DNA of 64,000 bases from Serilophus lunatus (taxonomy: Eukaryota > Chordata > Aves > Passeriformes > Eurylaimidae): contig VXBA01004867.1 of NCBI GenBank assembly GCA_013399895.1, positions 523,653 through 587,652 on the forward strand, written 5' to 3'. The notes under the pieces were generated by a model. The model was given only the letters and a program-made list of their open reading frames with translations. It did no database searches and was not told the origin of the DNA. Below, piece by piece: positions 38,201-48,411 of this stretch. How positions within the stretch are numbered: the stretch's first letter is position 1; every line of letters begins with the position of its first letter. A program made the position numbers and the translations under genes.

Positions 38201-40929
38201 TCATTTTCTTCTCTTACTTGTTGCTCTGCTACAAGCTCCACACGCTCACCTCCTTTCTTTTATCCCACGGCCACTGCTGACTCCAAGTCCCAGTCAGTGT
38301 GACAGTGTTGTGCCAAAAGCCTCTGCAGATCATGGTTTATGGTCTATACCCACCAGACACAGTGTCTAACAGCTGAGCACTTGCTGGGGCTTCATCTGTG
38401 TGTTGCCATCAAGGTGGAAAATCTGCCATGTCCTGTCTCCTCACTGGCTGGATAGCTGGCTCTTCTATGAAGCCAACAACTCCCAGCAGAATATGGTCAT
38501 TCTTCTAAAGCAGCAAAAGTACAAGAGAGGAGAAATCAAAAGAACTCAGGCATTAAACCAGGAGTTTAATGAAAGTCCTGCAGAAAAGGACTATCCTACA
38601 GGACAAATGCTCTATCATCATTTACAGTGCCACACAATCACCCTCAGGCACGGGCAAGGGAAGACCATAAGTCAGGGCTCCCATGTCCTGATGGGGCTGA
38701 CAGCTATCAGCAGTGGCTTGGACAGCTGGGACTCCTGTTTTGGCAACTCTGTTTCCTTTAATTCACAAATCCCTCCTAATGAATTTGGCCAGGACCCCTT
38801 TTCTTGGACACAACATGTGCTAGATCTTATACATTCCTGAGGAAATACCTTGAAGACATAGTGAATCTACAGGTTCCCCTATCTTTGTTTAGTTGCACAT
38901 GCAGCCTGAAGGGTGACAATGACAATGCGTTGAGCCTGTGGCACAGGAACAATCATCTCCAGCCACACCTGAAGGCTGGTGATGGGGAAGACAGGTGAGT
39001 CAGGTCTGCAGGGCAGCCTTAGGGCTGACATGCAGGCACAGTGGAGCTGTGGTACCCTGGGAGGTGTGAATCTATTGCTGCATGCATGTTGAGGGATGTA
39101 GAGCCTTAATGTCATGACTGCATGTTTGACTGCATGTCCCCTGGCTACTGACTGCCGAGGAGATCAGGGCTGGCTCCTCCAGCTCCTCCTGCGTGGCCTT
39201 GCTCACTGCAGTGATGTGCCATTGACTTGCCCCTTCTGTACATCTCATCTTAGGGCTGTAAACACAAACTCCTCAGGCAAAGGCTTGTTCATGTTTCAGT
39301 TTAGCATGTAAAATGCCCCAAGTTAATTTCCTTTTTTGCTTTTCTGTAATGGTGCTTAGGAGAACCAGTGATGCACTTTGGGATTGGCATTTCCGATTGT
39401 ATTATGACTGGCAGTGTGGAGGGCACAAGGCAAAGAAAAGGCCCTTCAGCCCTTGCAGAGAGTTAAGAAGTGCCAAAAATGCCTCCTTGCCCATCATTGT
39501 TAATGATGGGGATGTGTTCTGACACAGAGTGTGTCTGCTGGGCCCATGTCTTCGAAGGCATTCCCCTCTCAGAGAGTGTAACACCTCTCCTTCCTAGGGA
39601 TGCTCCTTCCCATTTATGCCACCAGAGAAGTCCCCTTCTGAGTCAAAGCTCCTGGTCTGAGTCATGGAGCTCCAACTAAAAGTGCTGGAAGCAGCAGTGG
39701 AATGGATTACAAGGATCTAGGTAAAAAATCCCATTCCTGACCACCACATGATGGTGCAGGTGGTTTCAGCTCTTCTTTCTCCCTCTGTCCCTGCAGCTCT
39801 CCTGCTCTGAGAAGGGTCAGGGCTCAGCAACATCACCCAGAAGGCAGCAGGAGCAGAGAAACCCAGTTGCTACTGGCTACAGGAACAATGTGTTCCCAGA
39901 ACAGGTGCCACCCTACCTCCTCCCAAAGCCCTGCACTGAGAGGACACAGCAAATGTGATAATAGGTGGTTCCTGGGGGCACCTGCAATCCATTCCTCTTT
40001 AAGCCTTGGGGAGGTCAAGCCCAGATCTCCTGTGTCCCAGGCAAGTACAAGAGAGCGAGTCCTCATTTGTATTTTGACCCATGACAAAGCTCATGGTATG
40101 TCCTCCACAGGCACTGTCCTGCTGGTTGGAGTCCCAAGACTTTCCTGCTCATCAGGGGCTGGTTGGGTCACCAGCCTGGGGCTGGAATGACAAATGGGGG
40201 GCCATGTACAGGGGCTTGGTGGGGTCACCCAGGCAGAGTCACACTCTGGACAAGGGCAGGGAAAGATGGCCAGGAGTGTTATGAGTGGAAGGCAATGTCA
40301 AGTGATGATGTCATGGGGAAAATATAAAGGCAGCATCCCAAAGACCTACGAACTGCAGAGAGAGAGACAAATGCACAAAGTCCCCAGGCTGTGACATCAG
40401 GAAAGGACACTGGTGTCACATACATCAAGGTGCCCATATGGGCTTTTTACTCTCAGCAGAACTGAAAGAGAGAACACAAAACTGCATTTAGATTTTCTAA
40501 GACTGAACAACCTGACTCCTTTGTTCACAGATTCCTGGTTTTATTTTTCAGGTGAGATATTGAGGCAGATATTACCTTCCTATAATTTCAGTCTTCTAAA
40601 ACTCCTGCCTCCTTTTTAACTATTTGAGTTTTCTCTTCACAAATTATTAAAAAAACTCTATGAAAACGTTGGAGATTAGAAGGAGGGGAAAAAGATAGCA
40701 AGAAAAAGAAGTTTTCCCTAGGTTGTTGATTCAAATTGAGAGCCAGGTGGTTGTCTGCCAGGAGCAGCTCTGTAAGGGACCAAGAACCAAGGAAAGTGCA
40801 GTTAGAGCAATGCCACATGCAAGAGCATCTCAGCCCCAAATATGATGGACTTGTACAGCCAAAAAAGCAAAGATTAATTCTTTACATCTTTCAGGTCACT
40901 GGACATTTCAGCTCACTGCTGATTTCAGA
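35231..40929. other. Intergenic spacer upstream of GABRB4, no gene recognised
   Basis: No repeat or exon with a family signature was recognised. The longest open frame (36758-37375, plus, 205 codons) matches nothing I know and has neither a clear codon pattern nor splice context. Base composition is ordinary for avian intergenic DNA. By analogy with other GABA-A clusters this is probably the start of the spacer separating the beta gene from a divergently transcribed alpha gene. Confidence 0.6.
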
Positions 40930-41800
40930 GAGATGCTCCAGTCCCTTCATCATTTTTGTAGCCCTGTGTCACAAGTAGTTCCTTTTCTTTCTTGAACTGA
41001 GAGTCCAGAACTGGACACATCACTCCAGATGTGCCTCACCAGGGCAGATTAAAGGGGAAGGATCACCACCCTGACCTGCTGGCAGTGCTCTTCCTCATGC
41101 AGCCCAGGATACCATTGGCTCCCAGGGCACACTCTGTCTCTTCAGCCAGGTCATTGATGAATTAAGCCGAACAAGACTGGGCCCAGTAGTTACCCCTGGG
41201 GAACAGCACCAGCTACAGGCCTCCAACTCAACCCTGCACCACTCATCACAACCCTCTGAGCTCTGCCATTCACACAGTTCTCAATCCACTGTCCACTGTC
41301 TAACTCATCTAAACCTCTCTTCCTGAGCTCACCTATGAGGACCTTGTGGAAGACAGTGTCCAAAACCTTGCTGAAGTCAAGGTAGATGAGAAATACCGTC
41401 CGTCCCTCATCTACGCAGCCAGTCATTCCATCCCCGAAGGCTGTCAGATAGGTCAAGCATGATTTCCCCTTGTTGAACTCATGTTGACTACCCCTGACAA
41501 CCTTTTCCTCCACATGATGACATCCAGGATGAGCTGTTCCATCACCTTTCCAGGGATGGAGCTGAGATTCACTGGCCTATTCTTCCCTGGATCCTCCTCC
41601 ATGCCCTTTCTGAAGACTGAAGTGATCTTGGCTTTCCTCCAGTTCTCAGGTTCCTCATGACCTATAACTGCAATGAGATTATGTCTCTGTGACCACATAA
41701 AGATCTCTAATTCTTGTAAATTCCCCATGCATTGGTGTACAGGCATTTCAGCGAGGTAATCAAGCCTGAAGGTTTCCATAAAAGGTGCAAGAGGATCCAC
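40930..41800 (-). mobile_element. CR1 LINE ORF2 fragment: reverse transcriptase remnant
   Basis: On the minus strand two frames give recognisable non-LTR reverse transcriptase blocks: PENWRKAKITSVFRKG, EDPGKNRPVNLSSIPGKVME, GKSCLTYLTAFGDGMTGCVD, FLIYLDFSKVLDTVFHKVL, and WRPVAGAVPQG. The frame changes near 41500, a frameshift. The LDFSK block replaces the usual LDFSKAFDT, and the catalytic FADD region is absent because of an internal deletion between about 41130 and 41160. It is dead. The distal part (40930-41130) is the antisense ORF2 C-terminal region (TCCAGAACTGGACAC, GCAGCCCAGGATACCATTGG). Confidence 0.9.
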
Positions 41801-42138
41801 TAACCCATCAACCTACAGCTTTCCAGTGTCACTCCATGACAGGAATTGCTTCCCTGAAACAGATCAGGACCCCTTTAACCTTGTGCTGGATTGAGAAGTC
41901 CCCACTGATAGTGCAAGTGCCCCATTCCCAGGTGGAAGGTTCCTGACCTCCTAAATTTGGTCTCTCTTAATTTTGATTAGACACCTAAGCCAAATAGCAG
42001 GTTTGTTTCTGTGATGGAGACAGTATAGCGAATCCATTATTTTAGTGCGAAAATCCAGGAGGACTCCAGGACTCCTCCTGTCTGGGACAGGGTATTTGCA
42101 ATATGTTCTCACTGGAAACATGATGTGTGCTCCTTGTT

Positions 42139-42531
42139 AGCTCATCGTTTCATGTGATATAATATTCATTTGTGCTTTACCATGGTGTTTAACGCTGCAG
42201 CAGTTGCAAGGGGCTTTGGCTGACAGCTCTAAACAGGTGGCTGAGTGCTGAGTGACTTTTATGACCTGAAAAGGGTGATAATTGTGCCAAAATTTGCTCT
42301 CAGGAGTGTTATACGGCTGTCATGAAATGCAATTTGTACATTATAGGCTGGAAGACAGTGAGACATGTGTCTTGCTCCTGAAATAGATCAGACAGTTCAT
42401 CAGCCTGTTGACAACAAGTAATCTCAGGTCATGCCTCAACTTCTGAAGTCATTTTAGCATTTGCTCTGCAGATGTGAAAAAGAACTGAAACCCTCCTGCA
42501 TAATTACTCAGAGTATCAAATTAAGGCCCAC
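42139..42531. promoter_or_regulatory. Candidate conserved noncoding element upstream of GABRB4
   Basis: About 390 bases without repeat character, directly after the CR1 remnant, with the texture of vertebrate enhancers: GTGATATAATATTCATTTG, GGGTGATAATTGTGCC, CATGAAATGCAATTTG, TGCATAATTACTCAG, balanced GC and no low-complexity tracts. No open frame runs through it. Confidence 0.3.
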
Positions 42532-43202
42532 AGACTCCCAGTCCTGTGCAGGCTGAAGGTGGGATACCTGTTAAACAAATCCCTGTGGGAAACAAGGATC
42601 ATACCAGTGTTTACTACCACTGCAAGTGTCTGGCTCCAGCCACCTGTGGGGCTGTGCCCAGAGGGAGCTGCTGCCTTCAAATGAAAATCAGTGTGTAATT
42701 TCCCAGGTGCAAAACTGGTAGATGGGAAGGTAAAGGGAGGAGTTGTGTGTTAGGTATGTTCCAGCTTGGAAGAGAAAACTACTGAGATAATCCCTACGTT
42801 CTTTCTTACACTGGTAAGAAACTGTCTTGTTCTGCACAGAAAACAGCGCTGGTCCTGCAGGCTGGCAGAGGTCTTGCTGCCCATCCCTTGTGGCTGCCAC
42901 GTAGGTGGCACATGTCAAGCACGAATGAGACACCCAGAGGGAAAAAGAAACCGTGGTTGGTCCCACCAGGAGTCACAGGTGTCCCCTCTCTGCCTTCGTC
43001 ACCCTACTCCCTCCCACTGTTCCTGCTCCAGGCAGAGCAGCACTGCAGCAAAGCCAGCGGCCAGCAGTGACGGCTGGAGTCCCCTCATTCTCTCAGACCT
43101 CCCAATGAGGCACGTGGGGCCCCTCTTTGGAAGAACAGGAGAAAAATCTCCCGTATCTACAGTTTATTCTGGAGCTTGGAAGTGAAATCCATGTGATGCT
43201 GT

Positions 43203-43215
43203 GTTGCCTGGCAAC
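43203..43215. promoter_or_regulatory. Perfect RFX X-box-like palindrome
   Basis: GTTGCC-T-GGCAAC: both half sites perfect, 1-base spacer. It lies in the intergenic spacer about 9 kb upstream of GABRB4. Function is inferred from the motif only. Confidence 0.4.
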
Positions 43216-43876
43216 AGGCCGAGAGTGGTGGAGCACAGGGCAGGTCTTCTCCAGGGCTGTGCTGGAGAGGAGCATCTCCAGCCACGGTGCCAACATGTGT
43301 GTGCACGTAGCAGAGGGAAGGGGGGAGTGCTCCAGCAGAGAGAGATTTGTCTTGGACAGAAGGCATAGGCACAAAAATATGAGAAGAACCAAGAGAGAGA
43401 TAAAAGTCCAACTGAGGGTAGGGAGAAAAAAAGAAGTCAGAGAGGAAAAGAGGAAAGGGGAGACCAGAGAAGACATCTGGCCACTCACTGAGCTGCAAGG
43501 ACTAATGGCTGTCACCTCCCAGTGACAGCTGCTGTCTCTCTTCAGGTATGTCCTAGCTTTGAGCAAAGAACTGAAGGAAAATGCAGATTTCCTCTGACAC
43601 TGTAGCCTTTCTTCACCTATAAGGGATGCATATAGTCCTGCTGCCCTCACAACCAAGCTTTAAAGCTGACTGCACTGATTTGGGCTAAGGGAATGTTCTG
43701 AGCAATAAGCATCCACACAGGGCTACACTGGGAAGAGCATTACCTCTCAGAGAAATCCCTGAGAGGGTCCCACTCTCAGTAAAACTGTTTTGAGGCAGCA
43801 CTCAGGCTAAGGGGACTGGCATGGTCAGCACAGAGGGTGTGAATCTAATCTCAGTTTCCTTTACCTTTAACTGTTT

Positions 43877-44040
43877 GGAAATAACAAAACAATAACAACA
43901 AAAAAATCAAAAACACCAAACAAAACCAAATAAACCCCAAACCAAGCAAAAACCCAAATAAAAACAAACAAGCAAAGAAGAGAGAGAGAGAAATAAATGA
44001 AGAAAAAGAGAAATGAACAAAGAAAGGAAAAAGAAAGGAA
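43877..44040 (+). repeat. A-rich imperfect tract leading into the GAAA array
   Basis: Almost free of T and built from AACAAAAC, CCAAATAAACCCCAAACC and AAAAACAAACAAGCAAAG words. It looks like degenerate low-complexity DNA, perhaps an old retroposon tail from which the GAAA array expanded. Confidence 0.8.
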
Positions 44041-44151
<111 letters not shown>

Positions 44152-46822
44152 GAAAAAACAATAAAGGAACTGGGCAAATGACAAAAAAAAGCAATTGGTT
44201 TCCATCCATACTTAGTTCTTTTGGTCTTTAAAATCCCTCTCAAAGACACAGATCTCCCTGCACATCCGTCCTTGCATTTGCATCCACAGCTCCCGGGGAT
44301 TTTTTGCCTCACATCAACGTGCAGACCAGAGGGGACTCCCTGCCTGGAGTGGAGCTCAGGCTCAGGACAGGGGGTACAGCCAGCCCTTCTGGAAGATTCC
44401 TGGGGAAGGTCCCTGTGCAGATTGAAGTGACATTGCGTCCTTTCCCACTTGGAAATCCCAGTCGGTTCTGCAGCTTGCTCCTTCACCACTGTTGATCCCT
44501 CTCCAGGGGATGTCTGTAATCCCCCTTACCTGGAGCACCACACCATAAGTCCTGGCTGCAGGCCTCTGGCCCAGATATCACAAGAGTGCTGTTTTGTCCA
44601 CATATGAGGTTTCCACAGCTCCCTCTGCTTGTATTTCAGCCAGTTTTCATCCCTGAATCAGGCTGGAGGCTGACAGCTCAGCCCTCTGCATCACTCCCCT
44701 GACACCAACACTGCCCTGCACAGAGCACATTGCAAAAAGGATGTTGCCATCCCTTTGGCGACCTTCTGGCTTCCCCTTTCATTGTCTTAGACACCTCACA
44801 TTGTCTCACAGTGTCCTCAGGAGAAGGCATTCCTCCATATTGCCTCTGGGACACATAAAACAAGGGATCTTGTTCACACTCACACCATGAGGGAGTAGCT
44901 GGATTGTGATGGACCGTCCTTTCCCCATGCTCAGCTCTAGAGTCTTAATAATTAAGATAAACCTTTTAGCTCAGTGCTTGATGCTTTTTTTCATTCAGTT
45001 TGACTGAAAACAGTGTTGTAGCAGGACTTTGACCAGGCAGGAAATGCCAAATCCAGCAGCCGATTTATCCCAATTTGGAAAGAGGAGCAAAAATAGTTTT
45101 TCTAACTACAGCTGCTTCTGAAATGCCAGGATAAAGTATTGTTTTAACTGGACCTTTCCTGTAATTTCTAATAGGTAGCAATACTAAATTTACACTGGTA
45201 AGTACTGGAACACTTATCAGAATAAAGTCTATTACAATTTCCTATCATGAGTATTGAGGGAAAAAATCAATCTCGCTCCACTGAACATTTCCATTTTGTA
45301 CCCTGTTTTCTGAGAAAATTAATCTATTGCGTTCTCTTTAAAAATTAAGGTTCAGCACAGCACCTGAGAGTGGGAGGAGAGGCATTTTTTCTTGGGCCTG
45401 GAGCTTACAAGGTGAAGCAGCTGCAGGACCAGGATGTGCACAGGTCACACTGACTGTGCCTGTGTCAGCTGCATTGCTGACCACGTCTGTCCTTGACAGA
45501 GCCTCATCTTCCTAAGGAAAATCACTTTTTTTTTAAGAGTGATACCCAAAAAAACTTAACAGAGAGGTAGGTTACAGCATAGGCAGGGTGGAGACATGCC
45601 ATGAATCCTTTCCCAGCCATGCTTGTGCTGTCCCTCTCACTCCACTGCCTTTTCTCAGGCAGAGAAGTCTTTTCTGAGTAAAAGCTATCTATAATTGAAG
45701 CAATAACTGAAACATCTGATTTTCCACCAACCAACACCTCCTGCTGCAGCTAGCACCAGCCTAAAGTGAGTGCATAAAGAGACATAACACTTCAGTAGCA
45801 TGTTGTATTTGCTTTTTGCTGGTGCCAGCTGCTGCAGAAGGTAGTAGAAAGTGAGTTGAAGCTAGACCAGGAGCTTTTGGAAAGCTGTTACCATAAATCT
45901 AGGCCATATCTCATACATACTGTGAACTCAGGCATGGATATAGGGGTACAAGCTTTCTCAGTGCATGCCCATTTTTTCTTCAACAAGGTGCTTCTAATTA
46001 TTTCCATTCAGGTTCAAAACTGATGCTTTCTGTGCTCACCAAATCCATTGAGGGGAAATGTTTTCATCTAAGGAAAGTCCATAGGGAAAATTAAGGGTTT
46101 TTTCAAGGAAATAGCAGGCAGGCAAAAGAACAAAGCAACTAGAAGGAGAAGTATAAAGCATTCCTGCAATGCTGCTCAGTTCAAACCTCCGGGAGGGAAA
46201 GGCAGTTTCCTTTATGAATGGGAAATGGGAATGGCCACAGCACTCAGTCTCCTCCTGGGATGTGCAGGGAGGAGCAGCAGCCCAGTTGAGCAGGACCTTT
46301 GGGCTGGGCTATGTTGAGATCCAGCAAACCCTGGATGGGCCAGTGGCAGGTCCCAGCCCTGGGGTCTCACTGTGCCCCTGCCCCTCTCCCTCGGGGTGCC
46401 ATTTGACCCTGAACTCCCAGTTCCTGGAAAAGTCACCTTTTTCTTTGCTTTTTTTGGTGTTCCTGGCCCTCATTTGAAAACCAAAAGGATGTAGGACATG
46501 ACCAGGGGCTAAGCTGAAACACAGGCACGGTGTGATCACACATTTGGCTAGTCATGATTTTCCAAAGCCAGAAATATTGGGCTTGCAGATACCAGTGATA
46601 CATTCTTGTTTGTTTCTTTAATTGAATAAAAGCAAATCCCACTGCTGCCTTCCCTGGGGGCCCCAATTGAAGCGTACTGCAAAGCCTAAATAACCCAGAG
46701 CTCAAGCTAAATCCAGACCTTCACATCTACTTAGATCCTCTTCAAAGGAGGGCATAGCACAACAGTACTCAATGAAGTGAGGTGACCTGTATTTCTGCTT
46801 CCCCCTTGCTTCAGTCTCTTGT

Positions 46823-47280
46823 TATCACAGTATCACATTATTAACAAGGTTGGAAGAGACCTTAAAGATCACCAAGTCCAACCCATAATCTAACAGCCCA
46901 TCAACTAAACCATGGCACCAAGTGCCTCATCCAGCTACTCTTGGACACCTCCAGGGTCAGTGACTCCACCACCTCCCTGGGCAGCCCATTCCAATGGCGG
47001 ATCACCCTTTCAGTGAAGAATTTCTTCCTAATATCAAGTCTAAACCTCCCCTGATGGAGCTTGACACTGTGTCCTCTTGTTCTGTCGCCAGTTACCTGAA
47101 AGAAGAGACCGACCCCCGCCTGAGTCCAACCTCCTTTCAGGTAGTTACAGACAGCAATAAGGTCACCCCTGAGCCTCCTCTTCTCCAGACTAAACAACCC
47201 CAGCTCCCTCAGCCGCTCCTCAGAGGGCTTGTGCTCCAGCCCCTTCACCATCCTTGTTGCCCTTCTCTGAACACACCTCC
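46823..47280 (-). mobile_element. CR1 LINE (CR1-J-like), ORF2 C-terminus plus 3' end
   Basis: The minus strand stays open through QRRATRMVKGLEHKPSEERL, RELGLFSLEKRRLRGDLIAV, TGDRTRGHSVKLHQGRFRLD, KKFFTERVIRHWNGLPREVV, the canonical CR1 ORF2 tail. The 3' end lies at the left, near TATCACAGTATCACA. The intact frame suggests a comparatively young copy. It is 5'-truncated at about 47280. Confidence 0.93.
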
Positions 47281-48269
47281 AGAGCAGGGAATGCTTTTCT
47301 TCCACAGCTGGAGAGGACAAATCACTTTGTAGACATAACAATAAGGGGCAGTCTCCAGAGGCCAGCCCAGGAGCAAAGACAGAGCTGGATGCCCATGTTC
47401 CCAGGGAACCTGCACCTAAGGTGTTTCAGGTAGCAGCCATCCAGGAAAAGGAAGCACTTCCAAGCCTGCTTCCCAGTCCACCATTCCATCTTCTGGCTGT
47501 GAAGTTTTTTTTCCATAACACCAACATAGTTCTTCTAGCAACAGCTGCCTAGTTCTGCAGAGAAAACTGAACCAACAAATCGGTGATGCCTAGACATTAG
47601 TCACAGAAACACTAGTTCCAAGAGAGCCCTGGAGATCTAGTCCAACCTCCCCCCACACTGCAAGCATTCCACACTTTGTGACCAGCGGGCAAAGCAAGGG
47701 ACACCCCGCATCAAGGGCATTCTTGTTTTCCCAGGCTCAGGTAAGCACTGGTTGGCATGTTCTTGCTTTCTCTTCCAGCACAAGCCCTGTGCCACTTCCC
47801 CACATTCCTGTGCTGACACTGTTTTGCTCCTAGAAGGGAGGACAGCCCGATGTGAGTTTGGGACTCGATAGCAGAACCACAATTTCTCTGTTCTTGGAGT
47901 CAACCAACACCCTGTGGGGGCTGTTATGCCCTGATAGAGCACCTACATTCACAAATCTTGAGGCATTACAGGGAATGGAAAGGCTCTTTGTTTTATTATA
48001 TCTATTTGGCAGTGAAAGTGCAGGGGTCAGGAGAAGGCTGTTTTTCATGCCAAGATGTCCTGATTAAGTCAAGCACTGATGATGACGTCTTAAAAGGGCT
48101 GATGAGGAGTAAATCATTTCCTGGCACTGGAAGCTCTGGGGAGAAACTACCAAAAATTGCCCTGGTAAGGGGTCAGAATCAGTTGGGCACGTGCACATCC
48201 CTCTGTCGCCAGCCCGCGGCCCTCCGGAAAGCCGAGCAGTCCCTCGCGACACAGGGGCTGACAAGCTCT

Positions 48270-48283
48270 GTTGACATGGCAAC
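48270..48283. promoter_or_regulatory. RFX X-box-like palindrome in a CpG-bearing patch
   Basis: GTTGACATGGCAAC: right half perfect, one mismatch in the left half. It is followed directly by GTGGGATGCTGCGGCAGGG and lies within the only CpG-bearing patch between 36 and 59 kb, which makes a promoter or enhancer setting more plausible than for isolated motifs. Confidence 0.4.
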
Positions 48284-48385
48284 GTGGGATGCTGCGGCAG
48301 GGATGGCCCGGCAGGAGTTTGCGATGGAGAAATGTTTGATAGATTTTTTTTTAAAAAAAAAACAGCAACCGCACGCACTCGCGTT

Positions 48386-48411
48386 CCCTCCCTCCCTCCC
48401 TCACTCACTCC
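48386..48411 (+). repeat. (CCCT)n/(CACT)n run
   Basis: CCCTCCCTCCCTCCCTCACT followed by CACTCC, next to the CpG-bearing patch at 48.2 kb. Confidence 0.85.

Noticed and set aside
41190..41800. Reverse transcriptase-like open frames as a host gene
   Set aside because: Standard CR1 ORF2 sequence with frameshift and deletion, so annotated as a mobile element remnant.
47620..47665. Possible CR1 3' end (CCCTGGAGATCTAGTCCAACC)
   Set aside because: Only about 20-40 bases resemble CR1, and without terminal repeats it is too short to call.
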